DNA from: Clostridia bacterium
Lineage (GTDB): Bacteria; Bacillota; Clostridia; Lutisporales; Lutisporaceae
Direction: 5' to 3'
Length of the DNA: 33,396 nucleotides
Assembly (NCBI GenBank): GCA_029256325.1
Contig: JAQSYD010000015.1
Location: 1-33,396 of the forward strand
The position numbers were made by a program, and so were the translations under genes. Below, piece after piece: positions 24,055-33,255 of this stretch (positions are counted from its first letter, which is position 1; each line of letters starts with the position of its first letter). Below the pieces are notes generated by a model. It was not told the origin of the DNA, made no database searches, and saw only the letters and a program-made list of their open reading frames with translations.

Positions 24055-26048
24055 AGCTAAGGAAATTTTCCGTAGCCTTTGCTAAGGATACAAATTTGTA
24101 TCTTTGGATTATAGCGATATCGGTTTTAATAATAGGTATTTTTGATTATAGATTAGGTATTGCAGGTATTCTTGTATTAATTTATTTAGTTGTTCACAAT
24201 ATGAGGACAGCTACTCGAAAAAAAGAAGAACTTCGCCTTTATGTAGAAAACCTTTCGGAAAGCGTGGACACCGCCACTAAGAATGCGATACTAAACCTTC
24301 CTTTTCCGCTGGTAATCGTGGATGAAGAAGGCTTTATAAATTGGTACAATACTTTATTTGTAAATATATTTGAGGGAGAGTACATACTGGACAAGAGACT
24401 TTCAAGCTATTTGGGAGCGGTTGATCTGGGAAGAATATTAAAAAATGGTACAGAAGAGTTCAAATATGTAAATGTAAAAGACAGGTATTATGATGTGTAC
24501 TGCAATCTGATTAACTTAAAAGAAAACAGTACAGAAAGAAATATCATCATCATGTATTTGGTTGATAAGACAGATTTTATAGCAGTCAAAAATAAATATC
24601 ATGACGAAAGAACAGTAATTTCTCTACTTCAGGTAGACAATTATGAAGAAGTGCTGAAGGATGTCGAAGAGCTGGCAAAACCGGCTGTTATTGCAGAGAT
24701 AGACAGAAGAATTAAAGCGTGGGCGTCTCTTAGCAATGCTTCCATACAGAAATATTCCAATGGTGAATATATACTGCATTTCACTTATCACCAGCTTGTG
24801 GAAATGGAAGAAAAACGTTTTGATATACTAGACTCTATTCGAGAGATTAATTCAGGAAACAGGACGCCGATAACAATCAGTATAGGTGTAGGCGTAAATG
24901 GTAAAACCATAGCTGAGCTGCAAAGATTCAGCCACAGCGCTATGGATATAGCCCTAGGACGGGGTGGAGATCAAGCCGTTGTTAAGGATAACGACAAGCT
25001 GTCTTTCTATGGTGGAAAAACAAAGGCTGTAGAAAAACGTACAAGAGTAAAGGCAAGAGTAATCGCCTATGCCCTGAGACAGCTCATTGAGCAATCAGAG
25101 AATGTGATTATACTGGGACATGAAATGCCGGATTTGGATTGTCTAGGTTCTGCCCTGGGCATCTATAGATGCTGCAAGAATTTGAATAAGGATGTCAAAA
25201 TAGTCATTAACAAGGTAAATGCAGCAATAGCAAATCTTTGGCATGAGTTGGAAGAAGATGAGGAATACAACGATGCCTTCATAGGATCACAAGACGCCAT
25301 ACTAAATTGCACAAAAAATACTTTGGTTGTAGTTGTTGATGTTTCCAGACCAGGCTTTACAGAATGCAGGCAGCTGTTGGAAAAGACAGAAAAAGTGGTG
25401 GTAATAGATCACCATAGAAGAGGTACAGAGTTTATTGACAATGCGGTAATCACCTATATTGAACCCTATGCATCCTCAACCAGTGAGCTGGTCACAGAGA
25501 TACTACAATATATGTTTGAAAAGTCAAAGATAAAGCAAATAGAAGCAGAAGCCCTGCTGGCAGGTATTTTTATAGATACCAAGAACTTCTCCTTTCAAAC
25601 AGGGGTGAGAACCTTTGAAGCGGCATCCTTCCTGCGCAGGGTGGGAGCGGATACAACACTAACGAGACAGCTGTTCCAGGATGATATGGAGACCTTCCTG
25701 ACCCGTGCTGATGTAGTTAAGAGTGCAACCATGTTTAAAAATAATATAGCAATATCAAGAATACCATCAGAAGCCAAATACCCTGCACTAGTTGCAGCAC
25801 AAGCGGCAGATGAATTGTTGAATATAAAGGGCATCAATGCATCCTTTGTTCTTTCTCAGGTAAATGGAGATGTGTTTATCAGTGGAAGATCTTTAGGAGA
25901 TATAAATGTACAAGTAGTTCTGGAAAAGCTGGGAGGCGGCGGTCATTTGACTGTAGCGGGAGCACAGCTGCCGGGAATATCAATAAATGACGGTATCAGC
26001 AAAGTAAAAGCTGCTATCGAGGAATATTTAAGGGAAGGTGAAAAATAA
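24051..26048 (+). CDS. gdpP: GdpP, membrane c-di-AMP phosphodiesterase
   Basis: GdpP hydrolyses c-di-AMP and so affects osmolyte, potassium and cell-wall balance. The 665-residue protein has two membrane helices (about 17-55), a PAS domain (about 75-165) and a degenerate GGDEF domain (about 175-325, ending near GRGGDQAVV). It then has the DHH phosphoesterase with His357 and Asp361/Asp363 ([15 protein letters not shown]) and the DHH triad at 453-455 (VIDHHRRG). The DHHA1 domain carries GGGGH at 628-632. The metal-binding residues are all present. It overlaps yybS by 4 bases and abuts rplI directly, the stop codon being followed at once by ATG. Confidence 0.95.
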   Translation: MKLRKFSVAFAKDTNLYLWIIAISVLIIGIFDYRLGIAGILVLIYLVVHNMRTATRKKEELRLYVENLSESVDTATKNAILNLPFPLVIVDEEGFINWYNTLFVNIFEGEYILDKRLSSYLGAVDLGRILKNGTEEFKYVNVKDRYYDVYCNLINLKENSTERNIIIMYLVDKTDFIAVKNKYHDERTVISLLQVDNYEEVLKDVEELAKPAVIAEIDRRIKAWASLSNASIQKYSNGEYILHFTYHQLVEMEEKRFDILDSIREINSGNRTPITISIGVGVNGKTIAELQRFSHSAMDIALGRGGDQAVVKDNDKLSFYGGKTKAVEKRTRVKARVIAYALRQLIEQSENVIILGHEMPDLDCLGSALGIYRCCKNLNKDVKIVINKVNAAIANLWHELEEDEEYNDAFIGSQDAILNCTKNTLVVVVDVSRPGFTECRQLLEKTEKVVVIDHHRRGTEFIDNAVITYIEPYASSTSELVTEILQYMFEKSKIKQIEAEALLAGIFIDTKNFSFQTGVRTFEAASFLRRVGADTTLTRQLFQDDMETFLTRADVVKSATMFKNNIAISRIPSEAKYPALVAAQAADELLNIKGINASFVLSQVNGDVFISGRSLGDINVQVVLEKLGGGGHLTVAGAQLPGISINDGISKVKAAIEEYLREGEK

Positions 26049-26495
26049 ATGAAAGTTATTTTATTACAAGATGTTAAGGATTTAGGGAAAAAAGACGCTG
26101 TTGTCAATGTTAGCGATGGCTATGCAAGAAATTTCTTGTTTCCAAGAAAGGCTGCCGTAGAAGCTTCGGAAGGAGCAATGAAAACCATTGCTGACAAAAA
26201 GAATTCTGAGGTTAATAGGAAGAATAAGGAACTGCAGGCGGCAAAGGAACTTGCCGATAAATTAAACAAAATAGAGATTAGTATAAAAGCTAAAACCGGT
26301 GAGAATGGCAAGCTTTTTGGCTCAATCACCAACAAGGATATCGCAGAAATAATTAAGTCACAGCACAAAATAGAAATAGACAAAAAGAAAATTGGCATGA
26401 GTGATGCTATAAAGACTATAGGAACATATCAAGCAGAGATCAAGGTTTACCCTGAAGTTTCAGCTAAGGTAAAGATTATAGTAACAGCAGTATAA
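26049..26495 (+). CDS. rplI: Ribosomal protein bL9
   Basis: The 148-residue protein begins MKVILLQDVKDLGKKDAVVN, then VSDGYARNFLFPRKAAVEAS, the N-terminal rRNA-binding domain. A long connecting helix and a C-terminal domain (GKLFGSITNKDIAEIIKSQH) complete the normal structure. The ATG follows the gdpP stop codon without a gap and has little ribosome site of its own, so it is probably translated by coupling. Confidence 0.97.
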   Translation: MKVILLQDVKDLGKKDAVVNVSDGYARNFLFPRKAAVEASEGAMKTIADKKNSEVNRKNKELQAAKELADKLNKIEISIKAKTGENGKLFGSITNKDIAEIIKSQHKIEIDKKKIGMSDAIKTIGTYQAEIKVYPEVSAKVKIIVTAV

Positions 26496-26575
26496 ATCAA
26501 GGAAAATACTGTTGCACTTCATTCATATTATAAAATGAAGAGGCAAGAGTCATATCATGAGGAAGGGGAAAAAAA

Positions 26576-28405
26576 GTGAGTCAGGATCGCAGCTCAATTC
26601 ATAGCAGCAATCTAGCAATTGACGTAATAATTGACTATACAAAAAAGCTATATCCAAAGGACAAAACATTTAAACTGGACAGTACAGCAGACGAAAAGCA
26701 AAAGATTAAGGTGCTTCATGAAATCATTTTTGGCAAAAACAGCATCAATCAGCTTGAAGAAGCTGAAACAGGCATATGGATTGAAAAGATGAGAGAAAAG
26801 CTGTCCGATACAGCTGCCAGAAAATATATAGAAGAAGGCATCAAAAAAGAAGTTATTGACTTAATGCAAAAAAGAGAGAAGGAATATCTGGAGGAAATCA
26901 AGCTTCAGGTAATCAAAAAGCATACGGGCATAGAAAATGCGTCCACGCTCAAAAAATTTGCAGAGCTAGAAAAAATGAAATATATAAAGCTGTCCAAATC
27001 AATACTGGATATACTGCGACCGAAAAAACAAGATGAAATTATAGGACAGCAAGATGCAGTAGGTTCTTTGATTTCAAAGATGGCTTCACCTTTTCCTCAG
27101 CATGTCATACTATATGGACCTCCCGGTGTGGGGAAAACAACGGCGGCGAGAATCGCACTGGAAATTGCAAAAACAAAAGCATATACCCCTTTTGCAGAGG
27201 ATGCAAAATTTGTGGAAGTAGATGCAACAACCTTAAGATGGGATCCAAGAGAATCTGTAAATCCACTTTTGGGTTCTGTGCATGACCCTATTTATCAAGG
27301 CGCAAAAAAAGAGCTGGCAGAGTTGGGTGTGCCGGAGCCTAAACCGGGGTTGGTTACTGAAGCCCACGGTGGGGTACTTTTTATAGATGAAATCGGAGAG
27401 CTGGACATCATGTTCCAGAATAAGCTGCTCAAGGTCTTAGAGGATAAAAAGGTAAACTTTGATTCCTCTTATTACGATGTTAACAATGGGAATGTTCCTT
27501 TATATATAAAGAAGCTATTTGAAGAGGGAGCTCCTGCAGATTTTGTACTTATTGGAGCGACAACAAGATTGCCGGAGGAAATAAATCCTGCACTGCGGTC
27601 AAGGTGTGCCGAAATATATTTTAATCCCTTAGACGGCACAGACATAACGGAAATTGTACGAAATAGTGCAGAAAAGTTAAATGTTAGTATAAGCTGTGAG
27701 AATGCAGCCTGTATAAGCAGTTATACCTTTGAAGCAAGAAAAGCGGTAAATATTTTAGCAGACTGCTACAGCAATGCTATAAGCAGATTTGGGACAAGTA
27801 ATGACATTGAAATCAATGAAGCAATCATTAAGGAAGTAATATCCAAAAGCAGATTGGTGGAAGTAAATAGAAATAAAAGCAGCAGTCAGGCGGAAATAGG
27901 AAAAATCAATGGCTTGGGTGTAAATGGGTTTCTAGGCAGCGTACTAGAACTGGAGGCTGTATGCTTTGAGCGAGAAGATGAAAGAGGAAAAGTACGCTTT
28001 AATGAAACTGCGGGCAGCATGACAAAGGATTCTTTGTTTAATGCGCTTTCTGTCATTAGAAAGCTTACAAGTAGAAATATTGATACATTTGATATACATG
28101 TAAATTGTGTCGGCGGCGGCAAAGTGGATGGACCTTCAGCAGGGGCTGCTATAACGTGCTTGGTCTATTCTGCGCTGATGAACATTCCTGCTAGGATGGA
28201 TACCTGCATCACAGGAGAAATATCCATAAGGGGGAATATCAAGGCCGTAGGGGGCATAAGAGAAAAGGTTTTTGCAGCCAAGCGCCACGGCTTCCGGCAT
28301 GTAATAATTCCAGAGGAAAACAGAGAAGAAGCAATAGGGATAGACGGTATAAACATAATAACTGCAGGCAATATTCAAGAGGTAATAGAGTTTATATTTG
28401 AATAG
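26576..28405 (+). CDS. lonC: LonC, sporulation-type Lon-like ATP-dependent protease
   Basis: The 609-residue protein has a helical N-terminal region (1-150) rather than the full Lon N-domain. The AAA+ module has Walker A LYGPPGVGKTTAA (about 181-189), Walker B GVLFIDEIGELD (about 265) and IGATTRLPEEINPALRSRC. The protease domain has the catalytic dyad Ser521 (DGPSAGAA) and Lys564 (GGIREKVFAAKRHG), 43 residues apart as in Lon. This fits the LonC family of spore formers. GTG 26576 follows AGGAAGGGG by 6 bases. The substrates are not known. An 80-base gap after rplI contains a 7-bp hairpin (CTTCATT/AATGAAG, 26517-26540) but no T-tract terminator. Confidence 0.92.
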   Translation: MSQDRSSIHSSNLAIDVIIDYTKKLYPKDKTFKLDSTADEKQKIKVLHEIIFGKNSINQLEEAETGIWIEKMREKLSDTAARKYIEEGIKKEVIDLMQKREKEYLEEIKLQVIKKHTGIENASTLKKFAELEKMKYIKLSKSILDILRPKKQDEIIGQQDAVGSLISKMASPFPQHVILYGPPGVGKTTAARIALEIAKTKAYTPFAEDAKFVEVDATTLRWDPRESVNPLLGSVHDPIYQGAKKELAELGVPEPKPGLVTEAHGGVLFIDEIGELDIMFQNKLLKVLEDKKVNFDSSYYDVNNGNVPLYIKKLFEEGAPADFVLIGATTRLPEEINPALRSRCAEIYFNPLDGTDITEIVRNSAEKLNVSISCENAACISSYTFEARKAVNILADCYSNAISRFGTSNDIEINEAIIKEVISKSRLVEVNRNKSSSQAEIGKINGLGVNGFLGSVLELEAVCFEREDERGKVRFNETAGSMTKDSLFNALSVIRKLTSRNIDTFDIHVNCVGGGKVDGPSAGAAITCLVYSALMNIPARMDTCITGEISIRGNIKAVGGIREKVFAAKRHGFRHVIIPEENREEAIGIDGINIITAGNIQEVIEFIFE

Positions 28406-28406
28406 A

Positions 28407-28490
28407 TATGTTATGAAAAAGAACGATCCATACAAAATCAGTAGAGGCATCTGCTTTTGTTTAATCAACAATGTATTTTTCATAACATAT
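28407..28490. repeat. Long inverted repeat 1 between lonC and dnaB
   Basis: ATATGTTATGAAAAA (28407-28421) and TTTTTCATAACATAT (28476-28490) are perfect 15-base inverted copies separated by 54 bases. The T run lies on the inner side of the 3' arm, so this is not an ordinary terminator. Confidence 0.75.
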
Positions 28491-28502
28491 GAATTAAGGA
28501 AA

Positions 28503-28550
28503 ATGTTTTGCACTATTTGGATTCAATATAAAGTGATTAGTGCAAAACAT
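28503..28550. repeat. Inverted repeat 2 upstream of dnaB
   Basis: ATGTTTTGCACTA (28503-28515) and TAGTGCAAAACAT (28538-28550) are perfect 13-base inverted copies with a 22-base loop, ending 35 bases before the dnaB start. No T tract follows. Confidence 0.8.
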
Positions 28551-28584
28551 ATAGGCAAAACTGTGGTTGTGGGGGAGTGAGGAT

Positions 28585-29919
28585 ATGATAGAAGGATTGC
28601 AAAAAATACCTCCGAATAGTATGGAGGCAGAACAGTCGGTATTAGGCGCTATGCTTTTGGACAAGGAGGCTGTTTCAGTAGCTACAGAATTTATTTCAGG
28701 AGAGGATTTCTACAGAGAAGCCCACAAAGAGATCTTCGAAGCTATTGTTGAGCTTTTTGATAAGGGACAGCCTGTAGATTTGATTACGCTGCCTGAAAAG
28801 CTTAAAGTAAGAAATACCCTTGAAGCAGTGGGAGGAATCACATATCTCACCAATCTTATGAGTATCGTGCCTAGTACGCACAATGTAGGTTATTACGCAA
28901 AAATTATTGAAGAGAAAGCATTACTTAGGAAGCTGATCCGTGCTTCCAATGAAATCATGGGCAAAAGCTATGAGGCCAGTGAAGAAGTTACCAATGTACT
29001 GGATATGGCAGAAAAAAGTATTTTTGATATTTCTTTAAATAGATCCACACAGGGCTTTGTTCACATAAAGAAGATATTGAACACAAATTTCGACAAAATT
29101 GAAGAGCTTTATCTGAATAAAGGAAAGATAACGGGCGTATCTACAGGCTTCAATGACTTGGATGAGATGTTATCCGGCTTGCAGAAGGCGGATTTGGTGT
29201 TGGTAGCTGCCAGACCTTCCATGGGTAAAACTTCATTTATATTGAATATGGTGCAGCAGGCAGGTATAAGGGATAAAGTAGCTACTGCAATATTCAGCTT
29301 GGAAATGTCCAAGGAGCAGCTGACGCAAAGAATTCTATGTGCAGAGGCACTAATAGATTCCCAGAGATTGAGAACTGGCGATATCAATGAAGATGAGTGG
29401 ATTAAGCTTGCAAGAGCAATGGGACCCTTGTCAGAGGCTCCTATATTCGTAGACGATACGCCATCCATTTCCATGAATGAAATGAGAGCAAAATGCAGAA
29501 AGCTAAAAATTGAACATAACCTAGGTTTAATACTTATTGACTATTTGCAGCTAATGACTGGAAGCGGAAAATATGATAGCAGACAGCAGGAGATTTCGGA
29601 TATATCCAGATCTCTAAAGGGATTGGCCAAAGAGCTAGGTATCCCTGTAGTAGCCTGTGCACAGCTATCACGTGCGCCTGAAATGAGAGCGGATCATCAT
29701 CCTATCATGTCTGACCTTAGAGAGTCAGGAGCCATAGAGCAGGATGCAGACGTTATCATGTTCCTGTATCGGGATGAATACTATCACCCTGATACCGAGA
29801 AGAAGAATATCGGGGAAGTCATCATTGCAAAACAGAGAAACGGCCCTACAGGCACGGTAGAACTTGTATGGCTGGGACAGTTTACAAAGTTCGCAAACAA
29901 AGAAAGAACATATGCATAA
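28585..29919 (+). CDS. dnaB: Replicative DNA helicase DnaB (DnaC in Bacillus naming)
   Basis: DnaB is the hexameric helicase that unwinds the replication fork. The 444-residue protein begins with IPPNSMEAEQSVLGAMLLD, the N-terminal domain. It then has TGVSTGFNDLDEMLSGLQKA, Walker A AARPSMGKTSF (about 207-217), LEMSKEQLTQRIL, Walker B LGLILIDYLQLM, the arginine and DNA-binding regions (DISRSLKGLAKELGIPV; SDLRESGAIEQDADVIMFL) and the end AKQRNGPTGTVEL. ATG 28585 follows GGGGGAGTGAGGAT; upstream TTG 28567 would only add a short leader. There is no intein. The stop codon lies inside the following terminator stem. Confidence 0.96.
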   Translation: MIEGLQKIPPNSMEAEQSVLGAMLLDKEAVSVATEFISGEDFYREAHKEIFEAIVELFDKGQPVDLITLPEKLKVRNTLEAVGGITYLTNLMSIVPSTHNVGYYAKIIEEKALLRKLIRASNEIMGKSYEASEEVTNVLDMAEKSIFDISLNRSTQGFVHIKKILNTNFDKIEELYLNKGKITGVSTGFNDLDEMLSGLQKADLVLVAARPSMGKTSFILNMVQQAGIRDKVATAIFSLEMSKEQLTQRILCAEALIDSQRLRTGDINEDEWIKLARAMGPLSEAPIFVDDTPSISMNEMRAKCRKLKIEHNLGLILIDYLQLMTGSGKYDSRQQEISDISRSLKGLAKELGIPVVACAQLSRAPEMRADHHPIMSDLRESGAIEQDADVIMFLYRDEYYHPDTEKKNIGEVIIAKQRNGPTGTVELVWLGQFTKFANKERTYA

Positions 29920-29954
29920 AAAAAGAGGACACTGCGTCCTCTTTTTTTATGCAT
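29912..29954. terminator. Strong terminator after dnaB
   Basis: A perfect 19-bp stem (29912-29930 with 29936-29954) has a 5-base loop and contains seven T in the 3' arm. It includes the dnaB stop codon. Confidence 0.93.
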
Positions 29955-30049
29955 TAACATAACAATTGGAATATGGCATAAATATAATGTGAATTTTACG
30001 TTTTTTTTGAAAATACTGTCATATCCATTCAAAAAGCAAATGCTTGTTC

Positions 30050-30212
30050 TGTGCATAACTTAATAAAATGTGAATAGATTTTGTTAATAAGTAGACATAA
30101 TTATTAATATGCTGTTGATAAACATATTTCGACACGTTGAAACCATTAAATTTGGACCTAGTTAACGAACATATGTGCATATCTCTGTGGATAATGTGGA
30201 TAATGTGGATTT
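30050..30212 (-). promoter_or_regulatory. Cluster of DnaA boxes in one orientation
   Basis: Read on the minus strand against TTATNCACA: perfect at 30050-30058 (TTATGCACA), 30186-30194 and 30195-30203 (both TTATCCACA). One mismatch occurs at 30069-30077 (CTATTCACA), 30113-30121 (TTATCAACA) and 30174-30182 (ATATGCACA). Two mismatches occur at 30204-30212 (AAATCCACA), directly adjoining the two perfect boxes. AT-rich DNA flanks both sides. It may titrate DnaA, regulate a nearby gene, or be an accessory origin. Confidence 0.75.
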
Positions 30213-30333
30213 GGTTTATGTATAGTGTTTTCCATAAGAGTCATCCTTAAATAAAATATATCAATAGAAGCTTTTTTTTTACGCATAATATAAATACTAG
30301 AAATTACAATGTGAAATATAATGGAATCTATAG

Positions 30334-30365
30334 GTTTATAATTCGAAAATAACCGAATTATAAAC
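30334..30365. repeat. 12-bp perfect inverted repeat
   Basis: GTTTATAATTCG (30334-30345) and CGAATTATAAAC (30354-30365) are separated by 8 bases. The palindrome GGTAACC follows at once (30366-30372). There is no T tract, so an operator or structured element is more likely than a terminator. Confidence 0.65.
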
Positions 30366-30395
30366 GGTAACCATTGATAATAATTCGACATTTCA

Positions 30396-30424
30396 TTGAC
30401 TAATAAAATGTATTCTGATAATAT
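30396..30424 (+). promoter_or_regulatory. Sigma-A promoter of the FAD-oxidoreductase-purA genes
   Basis: TTGACT (30396-30401), a 17-base spacer and TAATAT (30419-30424) with an extended TG (TGATAATAT). The predicted start site is near 30431. Confidence 0.8.
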
Positions 30425-30431
30425 TATTGAG

Positions 30432-30444
30432 GGGTCAATGACCC
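30432..30444. promoter_or_regulatory. Perfect palindrome at the predicted start site
   Basis: GGGTCAATGACCC is a perfect 13-base palindrome lying at about +1 to +14 of the promoter above, in the position of a repressor operator. No known regulator box was recognised. Confidence 0.55.
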
Positions 30445-30471
30445 TAGTAATTTTAAAGCAGGGTGATATAG

Positions 30472-31893
30472 ATGACAAGGCCAAGAAAGAGCCATTATGA
30501 CGTAATTATAATTGGAGCAGGTCCGGCAGGAATCTTTACAGCACTGGAGCTTACAAAACAAAACGAAAACATGGAGATTCTTATTGTAGACAAGGGTAAA
30601 TCAATTACCAATAGAACTTGTCCAGCAAGAACCTTGAATAGGTGTATCGGCTGCGAACCTTGCGGCATTACCTTTGGATGGGCAGGCGCAGGCGCATTTA
30701 GCGATGGAAAGCTATCCCTGAGTCCTGAGGTCGGAGGAAATATTACTGACTATATGAGAGAAGATGAGGCTCAAGAGCTTATAAACTATGCAGACTCCAT
30801 ATATTTAGGTTTTGGAGCACAGCAGGAAGTACATGGTTTGAATAATAAGGTTGTTGATGAGATCAAGTATGAAGCATCCAAACATAACATAAGATTAATA
30901 CCATGTCCTGTAAGGCATTTAGGTACAGAAAAAGCGTTTTTTGTACTGGAAGGAATGTATAAGCAGCTAATTGAGAATACAAAGACAGATTTTTCTGAGC
31001 TTACTAGTGCATCGGAAATCATAGTTAAGGATAATCAGGTAATAGGCATTGATTTAATTAAGAATAATGAGACCTATAGAGTGACAGCGGATTATGTAGT
31101 AGCGGCACCCGGCAGAGGAGGCGCAGAGTGGCTGTCAGACCAGGCAAGAAAGTTAAATATACCAAACACAAACAATGCTGTGGATATTGGGGTTAGAGTT
31201 GAAGTGCCCAACAGTATCATGGATCATTTGACAAAAGAGTTATATGAAGCCAAGCTTGTTTATTTCTCTGATACCTTTGACAATAAGGTTAGAACCTTCT
31301 GCATGAATCCTGGCGGTGTTGTATCACAGGAAGGCTATGATGGAGGTATCACTATGGTAAATGGGCATAGCTACGCAGAGGACGAATTAAAAACTGAAAA
31401 TACAAACTTTGCCATGTTGGTTTCAACAACATTTACAGAGCCATTCAATGAGCCTATTGAATACGGCAAGTATGTAGGTAGACTGGCAAATATGCTTACA
31501 GGCGGCGGTATCATGGTACAGAGGCTGGGAGATCTTCTGCAAGGAAGAAGAACGGATAAGGACAGATTGAAGAAGTCCAGCACCATTCCAACCCTAAAAA
31601 GCGCTGTGCCGGGAGATTTAAGCTATGTACTGCCTAATAGATATCTGGCATCCATCGTAGAAGCGTTGAAGGCTTTCGATAAAATTGCACCGGGCTTGTA
31701 TTCCAAAAACACCTTACTGTATGGGGTTGAGTGCAAGTTCTATTCCAGCAAAATAGAAGTAAATAACCAATTTGAGACAAAAATCAGTAATTTGTACGCC
31801 ATAGGAGATGGTGCAGGTATTACCAGAGGTCTTATGCAAGCTTCTGTAACAGGAGTAGTAGTTGCAAGAGATATTGTTTCAAAGAAGAAATAA
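30472..31893 (+). CDS. Uncharacterised FAD-dependent oxidoreductase (COG2509-like) with a four-Cys motif
   Basis: The 473-residue protein has the N-terminal dinucleotide motif YDVIIIGAGPAGIFTALEL. A cysteine cluster follows (Cys50, Cys58, Cys61, Cys64; spacing C-x7-C-x2-C-x2-C), then GWAGAGAFSDGKLSLSPEVG. The second FAD motif is NLYAIGDGAGITRGLMQASVTG near the end. This agrees with the COG2509 group of FAD-dependent dehydrogenases, whose substrate is unknown. The four-Cys cluster could hold an Fe-S cluster or zinc, but this is inference. AGGGTG precedes the ATG at 30472 by 7 bases. purA follows after 18 bases, so the two share a promoter; a link to purine metabolism is not otherwise supported. 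Confidence 0.88.
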   Translation: MTRPRKSHYDVIIIGAGPAGIFTALELTKQNENMEILIVDKGKSITNRTCPARTLNRCIGCEPCGITFGWAGAGAFSDGKLSLSPEVGGNITDYMREDEAQELINYADSIYLGFGAQQEVHGLNNKVVDEIKYEASKHNIRLIPCPVRHLGTEKAFFVLEGMYKQLIENTKTDFSELTSASEIIVKDNQVIGIDLIKNNETYRVTADYVVAAPGRGGAEWLSDQARKLNIPNTNNAVDIGVRVEVPNSIMDHLTKELYEAKLVYFSDTFDNKVRTFCMNPGGVVSQEGYDGGITMVNGHSYAEDELKTENTNFAMLVSTTFTEPFNEPIEYGKYVGRLANMLTGGGIMVQRLGDLLQGRRTDKDRLKKSSTIPTLKSAVPGDLSYVLPNRYLASIVEALKAFDKIAPGLYSKNTLLYGVECKFYSSKIEVNNQFETKISNLYAIGDGAGITRGLMQASVTGVVVARDIVSKKK

Positions 31894-31911
31894 AGGAAAG
31901 AGGTGTTCTCT

Positions 31912-33189
31912 ATGTCATCACTAGTAATAGTAGGAGCTCAATGGGGCGATGAGGGAAAAGGAAAAATAACGGATTATATGGCATCAAAAGCCGATGTAGT
32001 CGTAAGATATCAAGGCGGAAATAATGCCGGACATACTGTAGAAGTAGGCAGTGAAAAATATAAGCTGAATTTGATACCTTCAGGTATCATTCATGGCGAT
32101 AAGCTGTGTATTATTGGCAACGGTGTAGTATTAGATCCCGAAGCTTTTTTAAACGAAATAAAGATGCTTCAGGACAGAGGACTATCAACAGCAAACTTAA
32201 GAATCAGCGATAGAACTCATCTGATATTTCCATATCACAAAAAAATTGATGAGCTGTCAGAAATACAAAGGGGCAGCAACGATATAGGTACGACTAAAAA
32301 GGGTATCGGCCCTTCCTACATGGACAAAACGGAAAGAATAGGCATTCGCGTATGCGATTTAATGAAAAAAGATGTATTTGCACAAAAATTAAAAGCAAAT
32401 CTTGAAATTAAAAATAGATTCCTTAAGGAATTCTTTGGGTTTGAAGGTTATTCCTATGAGGAAATGTTAGAAACTTACTTAAACTATGCTGAGCAGATAA
32501 GGCCTTACGTAGCAGATGCTTCAGTGCTTGTTTATGACGCACTGAAAGCAAATAAGAAAGTATTATTTGAAGGTGCGCAGGGCACATTGCTTGATGTGGA
32601 TTTTGGTACTTATCCTTATGTAACCTCTTCACATCCAACCTCGGGCGGAGTATGCTCTGGTGTTGGCGTAGGTCCGTCCATGATAGGCAAGGTAGTAGGA
32701 GTTGTGAAGGCGTATACTACAAGAGTAGGCAAAGGCCCATTCCCAACAGAGCTTAATGATGAAATTGGTGAACATATAAGACAAAAAGGCTTTGAATTTG
32801 GCACAGTAACAGGTAGACCAAGACGCTGTGGCTGGTTCGATGCTGTAATCGTAAGATATGCAGTTAGAATAAATGGATTAACAGGAATCGCACTTACAAA
32901 GCTGGACACAATAGCGGATATGCCAATTGTAAAGCTTTGTGTAGGCTATAAGCTAGATGGAGAAATCATAAAAGACTTTCCGGCCAGTATTGAGGACTTG
33001 GCTTTGTGTGAGCCTATATATGAAGAATTCCCTGGTTGGGAGGACATCAGCGGCATTACAGAGTACAATAAGCTGCCAAGCAATGTATTGAGATATATAG
33101 AAAGAATAGAAGAGCTTTGTGGTGCAAAGGTGACTTTGGTGTCTGTTGGACCAAGAAGAGATCAGACAATCGTTATCGAAGAATTCTAA
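31912..33189 (+). CDS. purA: Adenylosuccinate synthetase
   Basis: PurA joins IMP and aspartate using GTP, the first step from IMP to AMP. The 425-residue protein has [20 protein letters not shown] with the GTP-binding loop, [65 protein letters not shown] and [13 protein letters not shown] 31912 is chosen over GTG 31903 because GAGGTG (31900-31905) is 6 bases before it. No terminator is obvious before the tRNA promoter. Confidence 0.97.
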   Translation: MSSLVIVGAQWGDEGKGKITDYMASKADVVVRYQGGNNAGHTVEVGSEKYKLNLIPSGIIHGDKLCIIGNGVVLDPEAFLNEIKMLQDRGLSTANLRISDRTHLIFPYHKKIDELSEIQRGSNDIGTTKKGIGPSYMDKTERIGIRVCDLMKKDVFAQKLKANLEIKNRFLKEFFGFEGYSYEEMLETYLNYAEQIRPYVADASVLVYDALKANKKVLFEGAQGTLLDVDFGTYPYVTSSHPTSGGVCSGVGVGPSMIGKVVGVVKAYTTRVGKGPFPTELNDEIGEHIRQKGFEFGTVTGRPRRCGWFDAVIVRYAVRINGLTGIALTKLDTIADMPIVKLCVGYKLDGEIIKDFPASIEDLALCEPIYEEFPGWEDISGITEYNKLPSNVLRYIERIEELCGAKVTLVSVGPRRDQTIVIEEF

Positions 33190-33226
33190 CTCCATAAATT
33201 GGAATAAAGAGATTTAATAGAATGTG

Positions 33227-33255
33227 TTGACAAGTGGTGGTTTGCCAAGTATAAT
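33227..33255 (+). promoter_or_regulatory. Consensus sigma-A promoter of the tRNA cluster
   Basis: Perfect TTGACA (33227-33232) and perfect TATAAT (33250-33255) are separated by 17 bases. The predicted start is near 33262, about 36 bases before the tRNA. Confidence 0.92.

Larger units (their letters stand above)
29955..30471. other. 517-base gene-free regulatory region
   Basis: No credible gene is seen on either strand; a minus-strand open frame at 30158-30484 has no ribosome site or family motif. The region holds the DnaA-box cluster (30050-30212), a T9 run near 30272-30280, a 12-bp hairpin (30334-30365), a strong promoter (30396-30424) and a 13-base palindrome (30432-30444). It is highly A+T-rich throughout. 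Confidence 0.8.

Noticed and set aside
28398-28580. 60-codon open frame in the lonC-dnaB gap
   Set aside because: It has no ribosome site, runs through two inverted repeats and matches no family; structured DNA explains it better.
30158-30484. 108-codon minus-strand open frame over the DnaA-box region
   Set aside because: It has AT-driven composition and no ribosome site or motif, and it overlaps the promoter and start of the oxidoreductase gene.
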